From: Rhodocollybia butyracea
Lineage: Eukaryota > Basidiomycota > Agaricomycetes > Agaricales > Omphalotaceae
Length of the DNA: 64,000 nt
Direction: 5' to 3'
Assembly (NCBI GenBank): GCA_015501585.1
Contig: JADNRY010000026.1
Coordinates: forward strand, 62,001-126,000
Part shown: positions 53,339 to 64,000 of the stretch, piece by piece
How the letters are laid out: each line of letters opens with the position of its first letter
Numbering within the stretch: position 1 is the first letter of the stretch
Translations under genes and position numbers: made by a program
Notes under the pieces: generated by a model
The model's database searches: none
Told to the model about the DNA's origin: nothing
Seen by the model: the letters and a program-made list of their open reading frames with translations, nothing else

Positions 53339-56026
53339 CAGGAATTAGTTGGATGGAAAGAAGTTAGCGATTGTTGATAGAGGTTGGCGTAAGGAAAAGA
53401 TGAAGGTGGTAGAAGAGTGGTGAGGATTTTGTCGATACGGAAGAGATAGAAAACAGTTGGTTTGGAAGCAAAGCCTTTGTATGCAGCGACGATCAAGGAG
53501 TGGAACGGACAAAACAGGAAATCAGAACTGGTGTTGAAAGTTAACCGGCTAGTTTGAGTCAGTAACGAATGGCGACAGCGAGCATAAATTCTCAAGATAG
53601 ATAGCCTTGACTGACCATCTATTCGTAGGCTGTTGCACCAGCTGTAGAAATCATACCTTCAACGAGTTTCCTCGCCGTCTATTCCTCTATCCATTGAATG
53701 ACAAGAAAAGTTATTATCTCAGAGTTCCCCGTGCCCAATTATGCTTCGTGAAATGTTCGAGATGTGGTGAAGGTGAAGCAAACTTCGTTTTTACCAAGAT
53801 ATTGTACCCAAAGGAAGGCGAACTACGGCAGGCAGTCAAGGACTACGAATCGCAGTCAGTACTCTCTGGCAAAGTATAAACTTCAAGCAACAACAGGGGA
53901 GGGCTTCTGCTTAACCGTAACTCTAGATGGGCCTTGAAGAATTTCAGACGAATATTGTTCATGCTTCGCCGTTGAGATAACTTCATTTTCAGCAGTCGCA
54001 GATAGGAAGTCTATCCAGAAGTCGTGCAAGTAAGATCTAGGGACTGCTACTCACACTGCCATCTACAAGCCAGTGTTTTCGCTGCTAACGGGCTGGGCGC
54101 CTCCCACACGTCCACCATCGATACCTCACAAATCCTTCTCTGCACTGGTTCAAAGCTCAAGCCGTGGGGGTGGAAGGATGTTCCGAAGGGAGAGAGGTTA
54201 TGATTGAGATGAGGAGGAGGAGGCGGCGGAAGAGCAGGCGGAATTTGGAAAATCAATGGTCCACTAATTTCACCCTGATCCAAAGAACAAAGACTTAGAC
54301 ACATTAGATGCTATATTCTGTATACTGTGTCATTTAACAATGACGAACAAATTATCTCTCAATTATCTCTTTTGCCTTCACCTCCTCATCGATGTCCGCT
54401 CTCATCAAAAGTTCCTGTGATCCAGGCACATTCTGATGCCACAGTGGATACATTGGACTCTATCTTCTCTCTGGATCCTAGATCTCTCACTGATAAATTA
54501 GCTTACGTGTGGGCCAGAAGCAGAAGACGAGATATTGGTTAGGAGTGCGGGGTATTCGGAAAGACTCATGACCCTCATTCATGATCATCATTCCCATTTT
54601 GAAACGCTGGATACGGGAGGCTGACGGGAGGTGCGGCCAGAAATAGACGTGATGGAATGAGTTCAATTTATCCCTCATTATGGCCGGGTGAGCCACTCCG
54701 GTGCCAATCCCCCGACCAGGGCAGCGAGAGGAATCGTAATAGGGTGCTGAGAGCATCCCTGATAGGGCGCTGAAAAGCCGCTAAGAAGCTCCTTGGTGTC
54801 CGATGAGAGGCCGATGAGCGCCCATTTTATTTCTCGCGCGAAAAACAATATCAATGGCGCACGACAAAGAAATTGATTTTCAAAACCTTTTGCGCTCGAA
54901 ATAGGAAAAGAATTTCGCACGCTATTGTTTAAAATAATAATGATAGATGTCATTTGCTTTATCGCCCGATAAGTTGATACTTTTTCGCAGGCAATTTATT
55001 AAATTTTGCTTTATATTTGTCGTTGTATTTGTCGTGGACTTTTTCGCGCGCCATTTATAGAACCAGCCGTAGTGTCATATTGTATGACATTGTTTGTTAG
55101 TTGTAACAACCATGTAATGACTTGATGAAGTGTTTTCGTTATTACTTTCCTTTCTATCACAGAGAGATTTTTAAGACTTTATTAGAGGGTGTTCATTGGG
55201 TGTTCAACTGCCCACGAGCAATCACTTGCGAGCACTTTTTGCCAGAGATCAATTCCCAAGTTAAAATAAAGTAGGCTAATCGCGAGAGTGCCATGATGCC
55301 ATAATTTAGCATGAACACGCAGGACATCCCTGGGCTGCCGTGCAATGGCTTTCCTCGGCTGTCCCATCTAGAAGAGGGTCAACGTCCTTTTTGATTTAGT
55401 TGTAGACCGGCAATTACATCTCCCACCACTGCATCAAAGATTTTTCAGGGATTGCAAGAAATTTGACAGCCTCAAGGGTTGCTCATGGGGAGTCATCTCA
55501 TTGTCACAAGGGTTATCAGAGTCACAGAAACCAAAAGGTGCTCGCGGGCAGCTGAACAACAGGCTCTAATTGTTTTAATGAATGTAAATGTCACTTTGAC
55601 TGTTTTGCAAGGCCAATGGTCTGCTGCGAGCGGCAACAGTCTGAGGAAAATTGACGGTCACAGAATTGGACTGATGAGTGCTTCATGAACACAGCTAGCG
55701 GCTCTTTCCATTTTTTCTTCCTTCCCACCCAGTAAGTTAATCATGAGGGCCTTGCCTGGGGCCAAATACTGCAAGTCACTCAGGCGGGTGACTTAAAAAT
55801 GACTTTCTTTGGTGGCAGGCCACCATATGTGAAACGTGTGGGCCTCAGAAGAGTACTCGTATTGAAATAAGTAAGTCCCTGTGAAATTTATAAGTAGCAC
55901 GAGCAAAGTACGAGCTATGTGTATAAGCAATAGTAAGTACCAGTTCCACATAGTATATATCTCAATGGTATATAACACATCTCTACTAAAGAACGAGTAG
56001 GCCATGGAAATACCTTTGGACTCCTG
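53339..56026. other. Gene-poor region
   Basis: About 2.7 kb without a recognised gene. A plus-strand frame at 53607-53879 has a CxxC pair (CSRCGEGEANFVFTK) and may be a fragment. 54741-55052 has loosely repeated CTGAGAGCATCC/TCCGATGAG motifs and an inverted TCGCGCGAAAAA / TTTTTCGCGCG pair (54834 and 55041), suggesting an old inverted-repeat element. Nothing else is supported. Confidence 0.45.
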
Positions 56027-57458
56027 TCACAGAGTCTGCAGGACTTTCTGGATAGATTTCCACTGAGACGAACGTATACCAATCAAAGGGTCAATGATAT
56101 ATCCACCCTTCAACTTGTTCAGTATGAGAGAGTGATCTGGCGCAAAGACGAAGGGAAGAGCCCAGTGCCAGAACGCGAGCGTCTCGGAACCCAAGTCAAG
56201 TTTTTCGACCCCGGTAATGACCTGGTTTGAAAAAAACCAGATATCACCTTTTGGAGGAAGGATGTGCCCACCAATGCTCGCCAACCATTTTGTGTATCCT
56301 TGAACGAAGCAAACATTCCGAGTATAATCAATGCATCTTCGGTACTTTAAGGCAAGGTCATACAAGGACATGGATGAGATTTGTTGAGCGGTGAGAGGAG
56401 GAAGTGCAGATGTTATGATTGCATTGTGACTATAATCCTCTAATTCAGGGTCGGTTTCGGCTAGGACTTTGCGCAGAGATATAAGCGGAGCAATGGTTAT
56501 AGTCTTGTGAGCAGTTCGACCTTCGAGGTACGCAGCCTGTGTTCAATATATACATTTAGCATAATCAACTGAAACTCACAAATAAAGATAATACCTTCAA
56601 CAAAAATGCGACCACGATGTCACCCGTTGATACCCAATCTTTACCCTCCTCCGCAACTTGGCTCTTCACGCCCGCTACAATCCGCTCAACAACATTTGGA
56701 CCAAGATAGATCGCACCTCTCTTCAGTCTATGCCAATACTTCTCCCAGGCGACGTGCTTTAGTACGTAGAATACATTCTTGATGCTCGCGGAGGAGAAAG
56801 CAGATTGAACGTCTGCCAGGTTGGGGCCGGAGGTGCACTCGGACTCTCTAATCTTCTTCAACCTATCTGCCATGATCAAAGAACCGGTGAGGTTGGGTGG
56901 TACCCAAGGAATGCTGTTTAGCGCGCAATTCAACGCTTTCACCACCTGACCCATGCCCGTCCCATCAAAGATACCATGCGGGACTGTTACGCCTACACAG
57001 GCGCAGTTGGCCATCAGTGAGACGTGGATGGAGAGAATAGGCGCGTGTTTGGAAGCATACTCGTGTAAGGAGTTCAAGGTTGTGGGATGTCGAAAATATG
57101 TGACAGGAGGTTTTTTAAGAATCTGCGCGGAGTTTGCATCAACAGGTACAATGGGAAGCTCTGTAGATGTTCTTTGGTCCATGGTAAACTTCGCCAGCAT
57201 GTAGTCCTTGGGCAGCGAATCGGATAGCGGAACTCGTATCTGGTACAAGTTCTTTTCTACGCTCCACTCTACACGCCCTGCAATGAGTCTCCACTTATCT
57301 GCGACCTGTTTCGCTGCATTATCTAGTGCTTCGACATCGACCGTCCTGACAACGTAGCCGAAGGTGTCACTAAAGTAGCGTACCCCATACCAGTCGTCCA
57401 TTTCACTGAGAGAAACTAGCGTAAAATTTTCTTCCCCCGCCATTGTGATAGTTGACAA
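56027..57458 (-). CDS. BAHD-type acyltransferase
   Basis: Minus strand, two exons: 57458-56595 and 56536-56027 with a 58-nt intron; phases agree, giving 457 residues (452 if translation starts at the second ATG, 57443, which fits the family better as MAGEENFTLV). Motif VTVPHGIFDGTG carries the catalytic HxxxD; the surrounding VSLMANCACVGVTVPHG strand is typical. Size is right for the transferase family that includes trichothecene 3-O-acetyltransferase; enzymes of this group move an acyl group from CoA to a hydroxyl or amine. The DFGWG-like second motif is not obvious in the C-terminal half. It faces away from the P450 gene at 58559, 1.1 kb away, so the two may share a promoter region and a pathway. 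Confidence 0.75.
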
Positions 57459-58558
57459 GGAAGGGAGTGTATGGTAGTTCCCATCTCTTTCCTTCTTTTT
57501 ATATAAATTATCATCGTAAGTAATAAGTAGCCCAAAAATAGGGATAACAAGAGAGATAATCTTTGCCTGGTAATCAGGAAGATTTCAAGATACAAAGAAC
57601 TAGGGAGCACCGGAGTCTCATTGCGTATACGCGATCAACCCACGGATCGTGTCGAGAATTTTCGAATCATTGGGTCACAGAGCGAATAACTGCCGATGTA
57701 GCCCTACTCATGAGTAAAAGGAAACATGGTGGAGCTTGAGCCCGAAAAAGGTAAAGCTTCCACAAGTCAGAGTTTCACAAATCTCGCGAATATCCTTGCT
57801 TCTTCTCATTAGGGTACTGGATCCGGCTGGCATGTAGCTGGCATGCAGCAAAATTCTCCTTATTCAGCTCTTGGACCATGCCGTGTAATAAATTCTTCCT
57901 TCCTTCCTCCTTTCTTCCTCGGGAAATGGTAGTAAGCCCTTGCTTGGCGGGTGTAATTCTAGGTTCCGATGCACATGTAGTGCTTGCTGTGCTTCTTTAC
58001 AAGCTTGAGTCGAGTTAGTCCGCAAGTAAGCAAGGTCATTAGTGCTATTGCCGCTTCTTCAGCGGCATGATGCCGTATGCCTACCGTATGCTTGCCACCT
58101 CGTTGAACACTGTATCCAGAAACTAATGCTCCGCCATATGAATACTTTATCGACCAAGGTTCTGGCCTTCTCATTAGGTCCCAGTGTCCCCACCGGGCCT
58201 CCCTTCGAATCACAGACTTTCGCGCGATTTACGCGTTATTGCCTCTTTATACAGCTCACCCGGTATCAGACCCTTCTTTGTCAATCTTAATAGAAACTAC
58301 CTAACCAGGCCTCTGCTAACTTGCTTGGCGGTCTGTACAGTCTGCGATTATTCAGATGACAGTTAGATGCACTTGAAAAGAATCGTTTTTCGTCTGATCT
58401 AAACCTTGTAAGGTCAAATGAGGTGGTCATACAAGAATCTGGATCTACGATTACTACTCATGCGTCGGAGTAATCTTGCTGTTCATGGACCGAATTGAGA
58501 ACCATACTCTCGGCTTTTGCACTCAAAAAGCCACAGGAATTGAAACGCATCACAGAGC
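57459..58558. other. Divergent promoter region between the acyltransferase and the P450
   Basis: 1.1 kb, no credible gene. A TATATAAA is at about 57500, correctly placed for the minus-strand acyltransferase. Short tandem CTTCCTTCCTCC steps near 57897-57915. Confidence 0.5.
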
Positions 58559-60622
58559 ATGTCTGCTGCAGTTCTCTTTTCTGCTTGCATCTTTTTCGTC
58601 TCCTTTGTGTGTTGCGTCTGGATCCGCTCTCGTCAACATCACAAGCCTCCGGGACCTAAAGGATGGCCTATTATTGGGAATCTCTTTGACGTACCGAAAG
58701 GGAAGGCGTATCTTGTCTATGACGAAATGGCTAAGAAATATGGTTACTGTTGATTTCTACCTCATGAATTTGTTGGACTGATCTTAACTGGTTGATTGCA
58801 GGAAGTGATCTACTTTATTTGAACATGGCGGGAACGCCGATGTTGATACTGAACTCGGCGGAAGCAGTTGATGATCTATTTGTTGCAAAAGCTATAATCT
58901 ATTCTGATAGGTCAGTTGGCTCTAGTTTCTAGGAAAAAATCATCTTTTAATCCTCACAGACCACACCTCCCAATGGTGGGTGATTTGTATGTATAATTAT
59001 TCAACATCGTTTAGTGTGACGGCTCAAATGATGACATTCCTGCAGACTTGGCTGGAACTTCTCCTTGGCGTTACATCCATACGGTGAAAGATGGAGAAGT
59101 CAGTTTTACTTTCATCGACGGCAAGGTTAGACTAACAGTCCTAACCCAGCATCAAGAGCGTTACTCACTCAGCAACTTTCTCCCTCCAACATGGAAGCAT
59201 ATCAAATACCCTGCTTAGAAGACTATGTCCATCTATTCCTGAATAAACTACTTGACATGCCAGAAGACTTTGAAAATCACTTGTATCTGTGGGTTGAGTT
59301 TACTTTGTACTCACGCCACTGCCACTTGTTTATCCTGTCATAGTCTTTCCGGGGGCACAGCTCTTTCTTCTATATATGGTATCTATCCTCATTCCCGGTC
59401 TAACCTGTATCTCCAGCACGCGGAGAAAGCTGCTGCTGGCCTTCAACAAGGTACATTACCTGGGTCATTTTTAATCAATACCTTCCCTCTACTCAAGTAC
59501 GTCCCGGAATGGTTCCCTGGTGGGGGGTTCCAGACAAAGGCCAAGTCTGAAAGGGTCCATGTGAGGGGGATGGTAAACGACACTTTTGAGTTTGCGAAGA
59601 AAAGTATGGTGTGTAGCTTGAGCATGATATGTTCCTTTTTCTACAATTTACTAATGCTTTTTATACCATACTTACGCACATAGGAAAACGGTACCGCGAG
59701 ATCTTCTATGGCGTCTCGCGCACTGCAAGAGCTTTACAATGACGGGACCTGGTCTGAGGAAAAAGAGACTTTGTTACGAAATGTTCTGGGGACTATATAT
59801 TGTGAGTTGTTTACTCGCGTGCACTTATTTAAACTATGAAAGCTATAAATTTGGATACTTAGCTGCCCTGGACACAGTATGTCATGTTAATGTCATTTTT
59901 ATATCACCATTTACTCAATCTCAATATCCATCAGACCGCTGCAACCATCAATACCATCATACTCGCTTTGGTACTGAACCCGCGTATCTTGAATAAAGGA
60001 CAAGCGGCGGTCGATGCTGTGATAGGAAAAGATCGACTTCCTAATTTCCACGACGAGGGTACTATTCCTTATATTGATGCGCTGGTGATGGAGGGATTGC
60101 GGTGGAGACCGATTATTCCTCTCGGTATGTGCTCAACATGTGATAGTCAGCCGTCCTAACTCGTCATCCCTGATTAATCGTGTGTACACAGGTATGCCTC
60201 ATTACACAGCTAGAGCAGATGTTTACAGAGAACATCACATACCTGCTCAAACGATTGTAATGGGAAACACATGGTCAATACAAAGATCTCATATATATCC
60301 ATTAGTGCTAACCCTTCATAGGGCAATCCTCCACAATCCAGCCACATACGGCAAAGATGTAGATCAATTTCGTCCTGAACGTTTTCTTAACGAGGACGGA
60401 ACACTCAATAGCAAGGTCCCGTACCCAAGTGCTGCATTTGGATACGGCAGGCGTATATGCCCCGGAAAGGCTGCGGCTCAGCACCAGGTCTGGATTGCAG
60501 TGGCTTCCTTGCTGGCTTGCTTTGATGTCACAAAAGTGGTTGATCCTGTTGAGGCAGACCCATCTACAGAGTACTTCGACGGAGGGATCTTGTCGTTTGT
60601 CCATTCTATTTCAATGAGATGA
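58559..60622 (+). CDS. Cytochrome P450 monooxygenase
   Basis: About ten exons, e.g. 58559-58742, 58802-58910, 58960-58986, 59046 on. N-terminal anchor VLFSACIFFVSFVCCVWI, then the proline hinge KPPGPKGWPIIGNLFD. Further: LGWNFSLALHPYGERWR (helix C), FPGGGFQTKAK, SALDTTAATINT (helix I, Asp-Thr-Thr), MEGLRW (ExxR), FRPERF (PERF) and FGYGRRICPGK with the haem Cys. All key motifs are present. The head resembles mushroom P450s often called O-methylsterigmatocystin oxidoreductase-like. One junction after ERWR (near 59095-59150) lacks a standard donor: the text reads GAGAAGTCAG where GAG|GTCAG would be expected, so splicing there may be altered. Probably a microsomal oxidase of secondary metabolism. 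Confidence 0.85.
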
Positions 60623-61565
60623 GACAATTGTGATATCTTTGCATAGGACTCCCCTTCCATATCGCTGCAATATTAAACCACGTTCAAAAGCAGCTGAAGC
60701 GTTGGTTAGATCTAGCGATCTTCCCGGAAAATAGGGTGGTCAGGTAACGGAAATTTTCCACAAATGATTTTATAAACTCTTTTTTTCGTTTGATAAATCT
60801 GTATCAGTATCGACATGTCGCAGACGGCGTGACCAGGGCGCTTAACGTTTCCTACGGAGCTTAAGCGCTTAAGTGATCGTCCTGCTTGTACTTCCCCATC
60901 TTCTGCAAAACCTATCTAGTTTTATGTATATTCCTTTTATTCCATCATATTCCTTATTTATACTTGGCTAGAAAAGCTTCCACCTCTCCCAGTTATTCCT
61001 GAGGGTCCTCTGGCCTCTCTTCTATCAATTAAACAACGCCCTCCAATCTGGTATCTCACCTATTCAAGGAAAGGCGCATTGCGCCCAAATAACCTCACTG
61101 TCCTACAGAAATAGTCCAAATATGACTAACCTGCCATTTTAGCTTTCAACTCCATGAACTGCACATGCGCTGCTGCCTCTTCCAGGGATGTACGAGTTGA
61201 CTGCTCTAGTAGCTCACACTTGAATAAGAGAACTGGAAAGCTTTTGATGACTCGACAACGGTTACAAATGGCGACAAGCAGAGGAAAAGAGGCGGTGTGT
61301 GGGTTTGGCGTGAACAGGAGGGCATGCCCTGAGGACCACTGTCGGAAAAAATATTGACCTTTGGCGTACTACCTAGTTATTCAATGCATATCATTCTACA
61401 GTTCCAACTTCAGTGATTTTGTTTCGTAGTCGACTCTTTCTTATCTTATCTATCTGTTCCAGTTCAGGCAGCCCCCCTACAACCCAGATTAGGGTAAATA
61501 CCCTATGTCAAGAATTGGCCTAAGAAGGCCTAAATCTTGGAGTTATACCACCCTGGATTGCTCCA
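60623..61565. other. Spacer downstream of the P450
   Basis: No gene supported; a plus-strand frame at 61154-61357 is short and unrecognised. Confidence 0.45.
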
Positions 61566-61569
61566 CCAT

Positions 61570-62235
61570 AGGTGGTTGCAACCACCCACATCTGCAAAAC
61601 CTGGGATGAACTTTGGAGCTTTGGGATGCTCTGGAGTGCTCTGTAGCGCTCCAGAGCACTCAAACAAATAAGCGCTGACATGACCTTGGGGGGGGTCTAA
61701 AATTTTCTTCTGGCCGAAAGTTTGGACCTCATATATCGACACTCTAATAGTGGTTTCGGGATGTAAGCTTGCTTTCTGTGACCATTTTAACACATAATTC
61801 AAGTTCAGGTGAAAACAGGCAAGAATACAGCCACCAAGGCAAAAAAACTACATTTTGTACAACTTTCAGGTGGCCAAACATGCTATGGATAGGCATGGCC
61901 CAGTCTCCAATGATATTTATTGTGCTTCCATTGGCCACTGAGGTACATCCTATTAGTTAATACCAGTCACAGCATACTCTCAGTCAGGTTAGGGGCATGA
62001 TAGTGCTGACCAATGGCCTGTGCCGAAGCTGCCGCTTGTAAGGGGTGGGAAAAAATTGCTATATAAGGGGCGGGAGAGGTGGGGGGGGGGGGGCTTGAAA
62101 AATCCTTACGGCCAAAATACAAGGTCATGTCTGGCCATAGTGGTTTGAACACCCCTTGAGAGCACCCCAAAGCATTCCAAAGCTCCAAAGGTTGTCCCAG
62201 GTTTGCAGATGCATGGATGTATCCACTGTTGTGAG
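61570..62235. mobile_element. About 660-bp inverted-repeat element (MITE)
   Basis: CATCTGCAAAACCTGGGATG and the following ACTTTGGAGCTTTGGGATGC...GTGCTCT (61590-61643) pairs, inverted, with 62158-62212 at roughly 85 percent. The match continues inward through GACATGACCTT and TTCTGGCCG/TTTTGGCCG, so each arm is about 130 bp. Internal G13 run at 62081-62093. No transposase; boundaries approximate; no clear target duplication. Confidence 0.65.
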
Positions 62236-62575
62236 TTGTTTTACTACTGTTTAAATTTCCTATCTATTGATCCAAGTCATCCAACTTGATACATTCTCTT
62301 TGTTACTACTTGAAAGGCTGTTGTTTTGTATCGACAGACACTTTGAAAAGGTCACACGAAGTTGACAGAACCCCGGTTTATTCTCCGGCGAGACGATGTC
62401 TACGAGCAGCAGAGAAACTAAGAAGATAAACTAAACAGGAATGTGAATGACGATCATGGTGGGGGTACTCTACAGAAGAAGGATAACAAAACGTAGATAT
62501 AAAAGGACGGTGGCAGTGTAAGAGCACGTGTAAGTATACGCCATACTTACACTACTGTTTAATACTGAGGGGTTG
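62236..62575. other. Spacer, possibly an LTR remnant
   Basis: Contains ATATAAAAGG at about 62496 and a GTGTAAG...CTTACAC pair (62529-62552). No gene. The layout could be part of an LTR but no partner is present. Confidence 0.35.
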
Positions 62576-63448
62576 TTCAAGCTTGGTGCTTGGTTACGTC
62601 AAAAGCTTCTTAGATGCCACAGCAGACTTGCTGAAGTGCAAAGGGCCCTTGATGAGGCTGGGCACGAGGATGATTTTCTACGTAGTCAATTCGAGTTGTA
62701 GCTCAGATGAAACCCTTACCCTGTACAGTTCTTGTACTGCTTTTATTGATTTTGGAAACACTTACATTTGCATTACAGGTCAAGCCAAGAATAATGGGAA
62801 GACAGCAGTGGAAGAAGCACTTAGGCTTTGACAGATCCATGACAACCTGCAGAAACATATCTCTGACCTTCAATCAACTCTCACCGATATGGATACTCCA
62901 ATTTGGGAGGCAGCTACTACGCAGATGAAGATAGATTCAACACGAGAGGCTTTACGACATGCTCATGCCAAAGTACATCAGGATTCAGAAGGAGAGTGCC
63001 TTGGGAGTAGTTGATTGGCAATCTCTTCGACACCTTCTCAATAGCCCTTTTTTGACAAAAAGGATGAATGCGCGTGTGCATACGGGAGCGTTTGTGAAGC
63101 CATAAATTTAAATTAGATCATTTGGAACAGTCTTATAGAAAACTGCAAAGTGCCAGCTTGGATTTTCTGCTTTTTAATTTGATATCTTCATTTAAGAAAT
63201 ACAGACCATTGTAACACAGAACTCTGTGAACGGCAAGATCCTGGAATTGCAGAGTTGGCTCGGAAATACAACAAGCTTTGTGAGGAGATGCAAACCTTAA
63301 TCAACCGAAACCAAGCACTCGAAATGCAATTGCTCCTCTTCCTGTTTCTACTACAGGACTTTTTGATTTGGATATTGATGATGACATATGGCAAGACATT
63401 GGACTTGGATATGAGGATGACAATAGCTCAGGTTATGAGCTTCCTCAG
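62576..63448 (+). pseudogene. KDZ transposase C-terminal fragment, second locus
   Basis: Pieces in family order: LGAWLRQKLLRCHSRLAEVQ, QAKNNGKTAVEEALRL, QIHDNLQKHISDLQSTLTDM, FKLDHLEQSYRKLQ-like sequence near 63110-63150, ELARKYNKLCEEMQTLINRN and, in another frame, LFDLDIDDDIWQDIGLGYED. A TGA at 62829-62831 interrupts the frame where an Arg codon would fit; other frame changes follow. It parallels 22821-23721 and ends at the insertion of the telomere-repeat element. Confidence 0.6.
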
Positions 63449-63984
63449 CAGCTGAGGTTGTAAGTTCCATGCATTAAAACTGGGCATCTGTCCTATGTGT
63501 TTAATGCATAAGAACAGGACATCTTGTCCTACACCCAAATACTATTGAAGTAACTAATGAGGGAGTGATCAGGTGACTGTTGAGTTAGATATTGAAAAGG
63601 CCATATCATTTGAACAATGACTCATGGGAAAAAACTGAGACCCCCCCCCTTATATTGGGGCCCTCTACCTGATGACACCCCAACCCTAACCCTACCATAC
63701 CCCTAACCAGCTCTGTTTATTTTAACCCTAAGCAGGGGCAAGCCCCTGCACCCCATATATATTCTTAACCCTAAACCCTAACCTAACCTCTAAACCCACC
63801 CCCTAAACCCAACCCCTAACCCTAACCCAACCCTAACCCAACCCCTAACCCTAACCCAACCCTAACCCAACCCCTAACCCTAACCTAGTACTGCCCACTA
63901 ACATTGGGGTGTAGGACATTTTTATGCATTAAACACATAGGACAGATGCCCAGTTTTAAGGCATTATACTTACAACCTCAGGTG
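63449..63984. mobile_element. 536-bp inverted-repeat element containing telomere-type repeats
   Basis: Termini CAGCTGAGGTTGTAAG (left) and CACCTGAGGTTGTAAG (right, inverted) begin arms of about 80 bp: 63449-63536 and 63904-63984, sharing AAAACTGGGCATCTGTCCTA and GTGTTTAATGCATAA. Flanks TTCCTCAG (63441-63448) and TTCCTCAA (63985-63992) match in 7 of 8 bases, an 8-bp duplication as in hAT-type elements. The core is degenerate CCCTAA repeats. No protein. Confidence 0.75.
63671..63884. repeat. Degenerate interstitial telomere-type repeats (CCCTAA/AACCCC)
   Basis: Mixed CCCTAA, CCCAA, CCCCTAA units, richest at 63771-63884. Fungal telomeres use TTAGGG, so CCCTAA is the right motif, but the array is irregular and enclosed by inverted repeats, so it is not a chromosome end. 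Confidence 0.85.
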
Positions 63985-64000
63985 TTCCTCAATCTTGTCG

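Noticed and set aside
62081..62093. The G13 run as a regulatory quadruplex
   Set aside because: It is a single homopolymer inside a non-coding inverted-repeat element; nothing nearby suggests regulation.
63671..63884. A chromosome end
   Set aside because: Repeats are irregular, non-repetitive sequence follows to the window end, and inverted repeats with a near-perfect 8-bp duplication enclose the tract.

Overview
This is eukaryotic DNA from a filamentous basidiomycete, almost certainly an Agaricomycete. Genes are split by introns of roughly 45-75 nt with GT...AG ends, several carrying a clear branch-point sequence. Recognisable families are typical of mushroom genomes: a FunK1-type protein kinase, viroplasmin/RNase H1 N-terminal domains, a Ulp1-like protease, WD40 proteins, KDZ and Plavaka/Tnp2-like transposase remnants, a multi-intron P450. 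There are no operons or bacterial signals. Exon structures below were worked out by hand; family names come from motif recognition, not from a search.

Layout. 1-2.8 kb: a small LTR element sits in the coding region of a decayed SLD3-like replication gene. 3.3-8 kb: three fairly complete genes (viroplasmin-like, FunK1 kinase, Ulp1-like protease). 8-17.3 kb: a decayed Rtf1-like gene, two lineage-type hypothetical genes and a WD40 protein with a C-terminal membrane segment. 17.5-25.7 kb: a minus-strand Plavaka/Tnp2-like transposase gene broken by three later events: a 910-bp PIF/Harbinger-type element with a TAA duplication, a 270-bp TTTTCC microsatellite where the middle of the protein should be, and a 2.9-kb element with 26-bp terminal inverted repeats and a 7-bp duplication that carries a KDZ transposase fragment. 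26.3-34.1 kb: one large coiled-coil gene of many tiny exons, part of which is a tandem exon array, with a 371-bp palindrome in an intron. 34.2-36.4 kb: two tandem paralogues of an agaric conserved domain, the first broken, the second open.

36.8-47.1 kb is a nested stack of LTR retrotransposons, all with gag-like genes only and no polymerase. Element X (36815-47065, TSD TCCAA) contains element Y (38763-43090, TSD CCTTC), which contains an older inverted solo LTR of the X family (39219-40189, TSD ATGTT). A further X-family solo LTR (48463-49104) interrupts a gene at 47.3-49.3 kb. The X LTR holds what I regard as the most interesting signal of the window: just downstream of its TATA box, an array of about ten hairpins that share one 12-nt loop while their stems differ from unit to unit but stay self-complementary. 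Its upstream half is packed with bZIP-type palindromes.

49.5-64 kb: a non-LTR reverse transcriptase tail, several inverted-repeat elements, a GIY-YIG/T5orf172 gene, a divergent pair of a BAHD-type acyltransferase and a cytochrome P450 that could act in one small secondary pathway, a second KDZ fragment and, at the right end, a 536-bp element with about 80-bp terminal inverted repeats enclosing degenerate telomere-type CCCTAA repeats. Many broken frames here come from stop codons explainable by C-to-T type changes (TGG to TAG, CGA to TGA), which would fit repeat-directed mutation or deamination.
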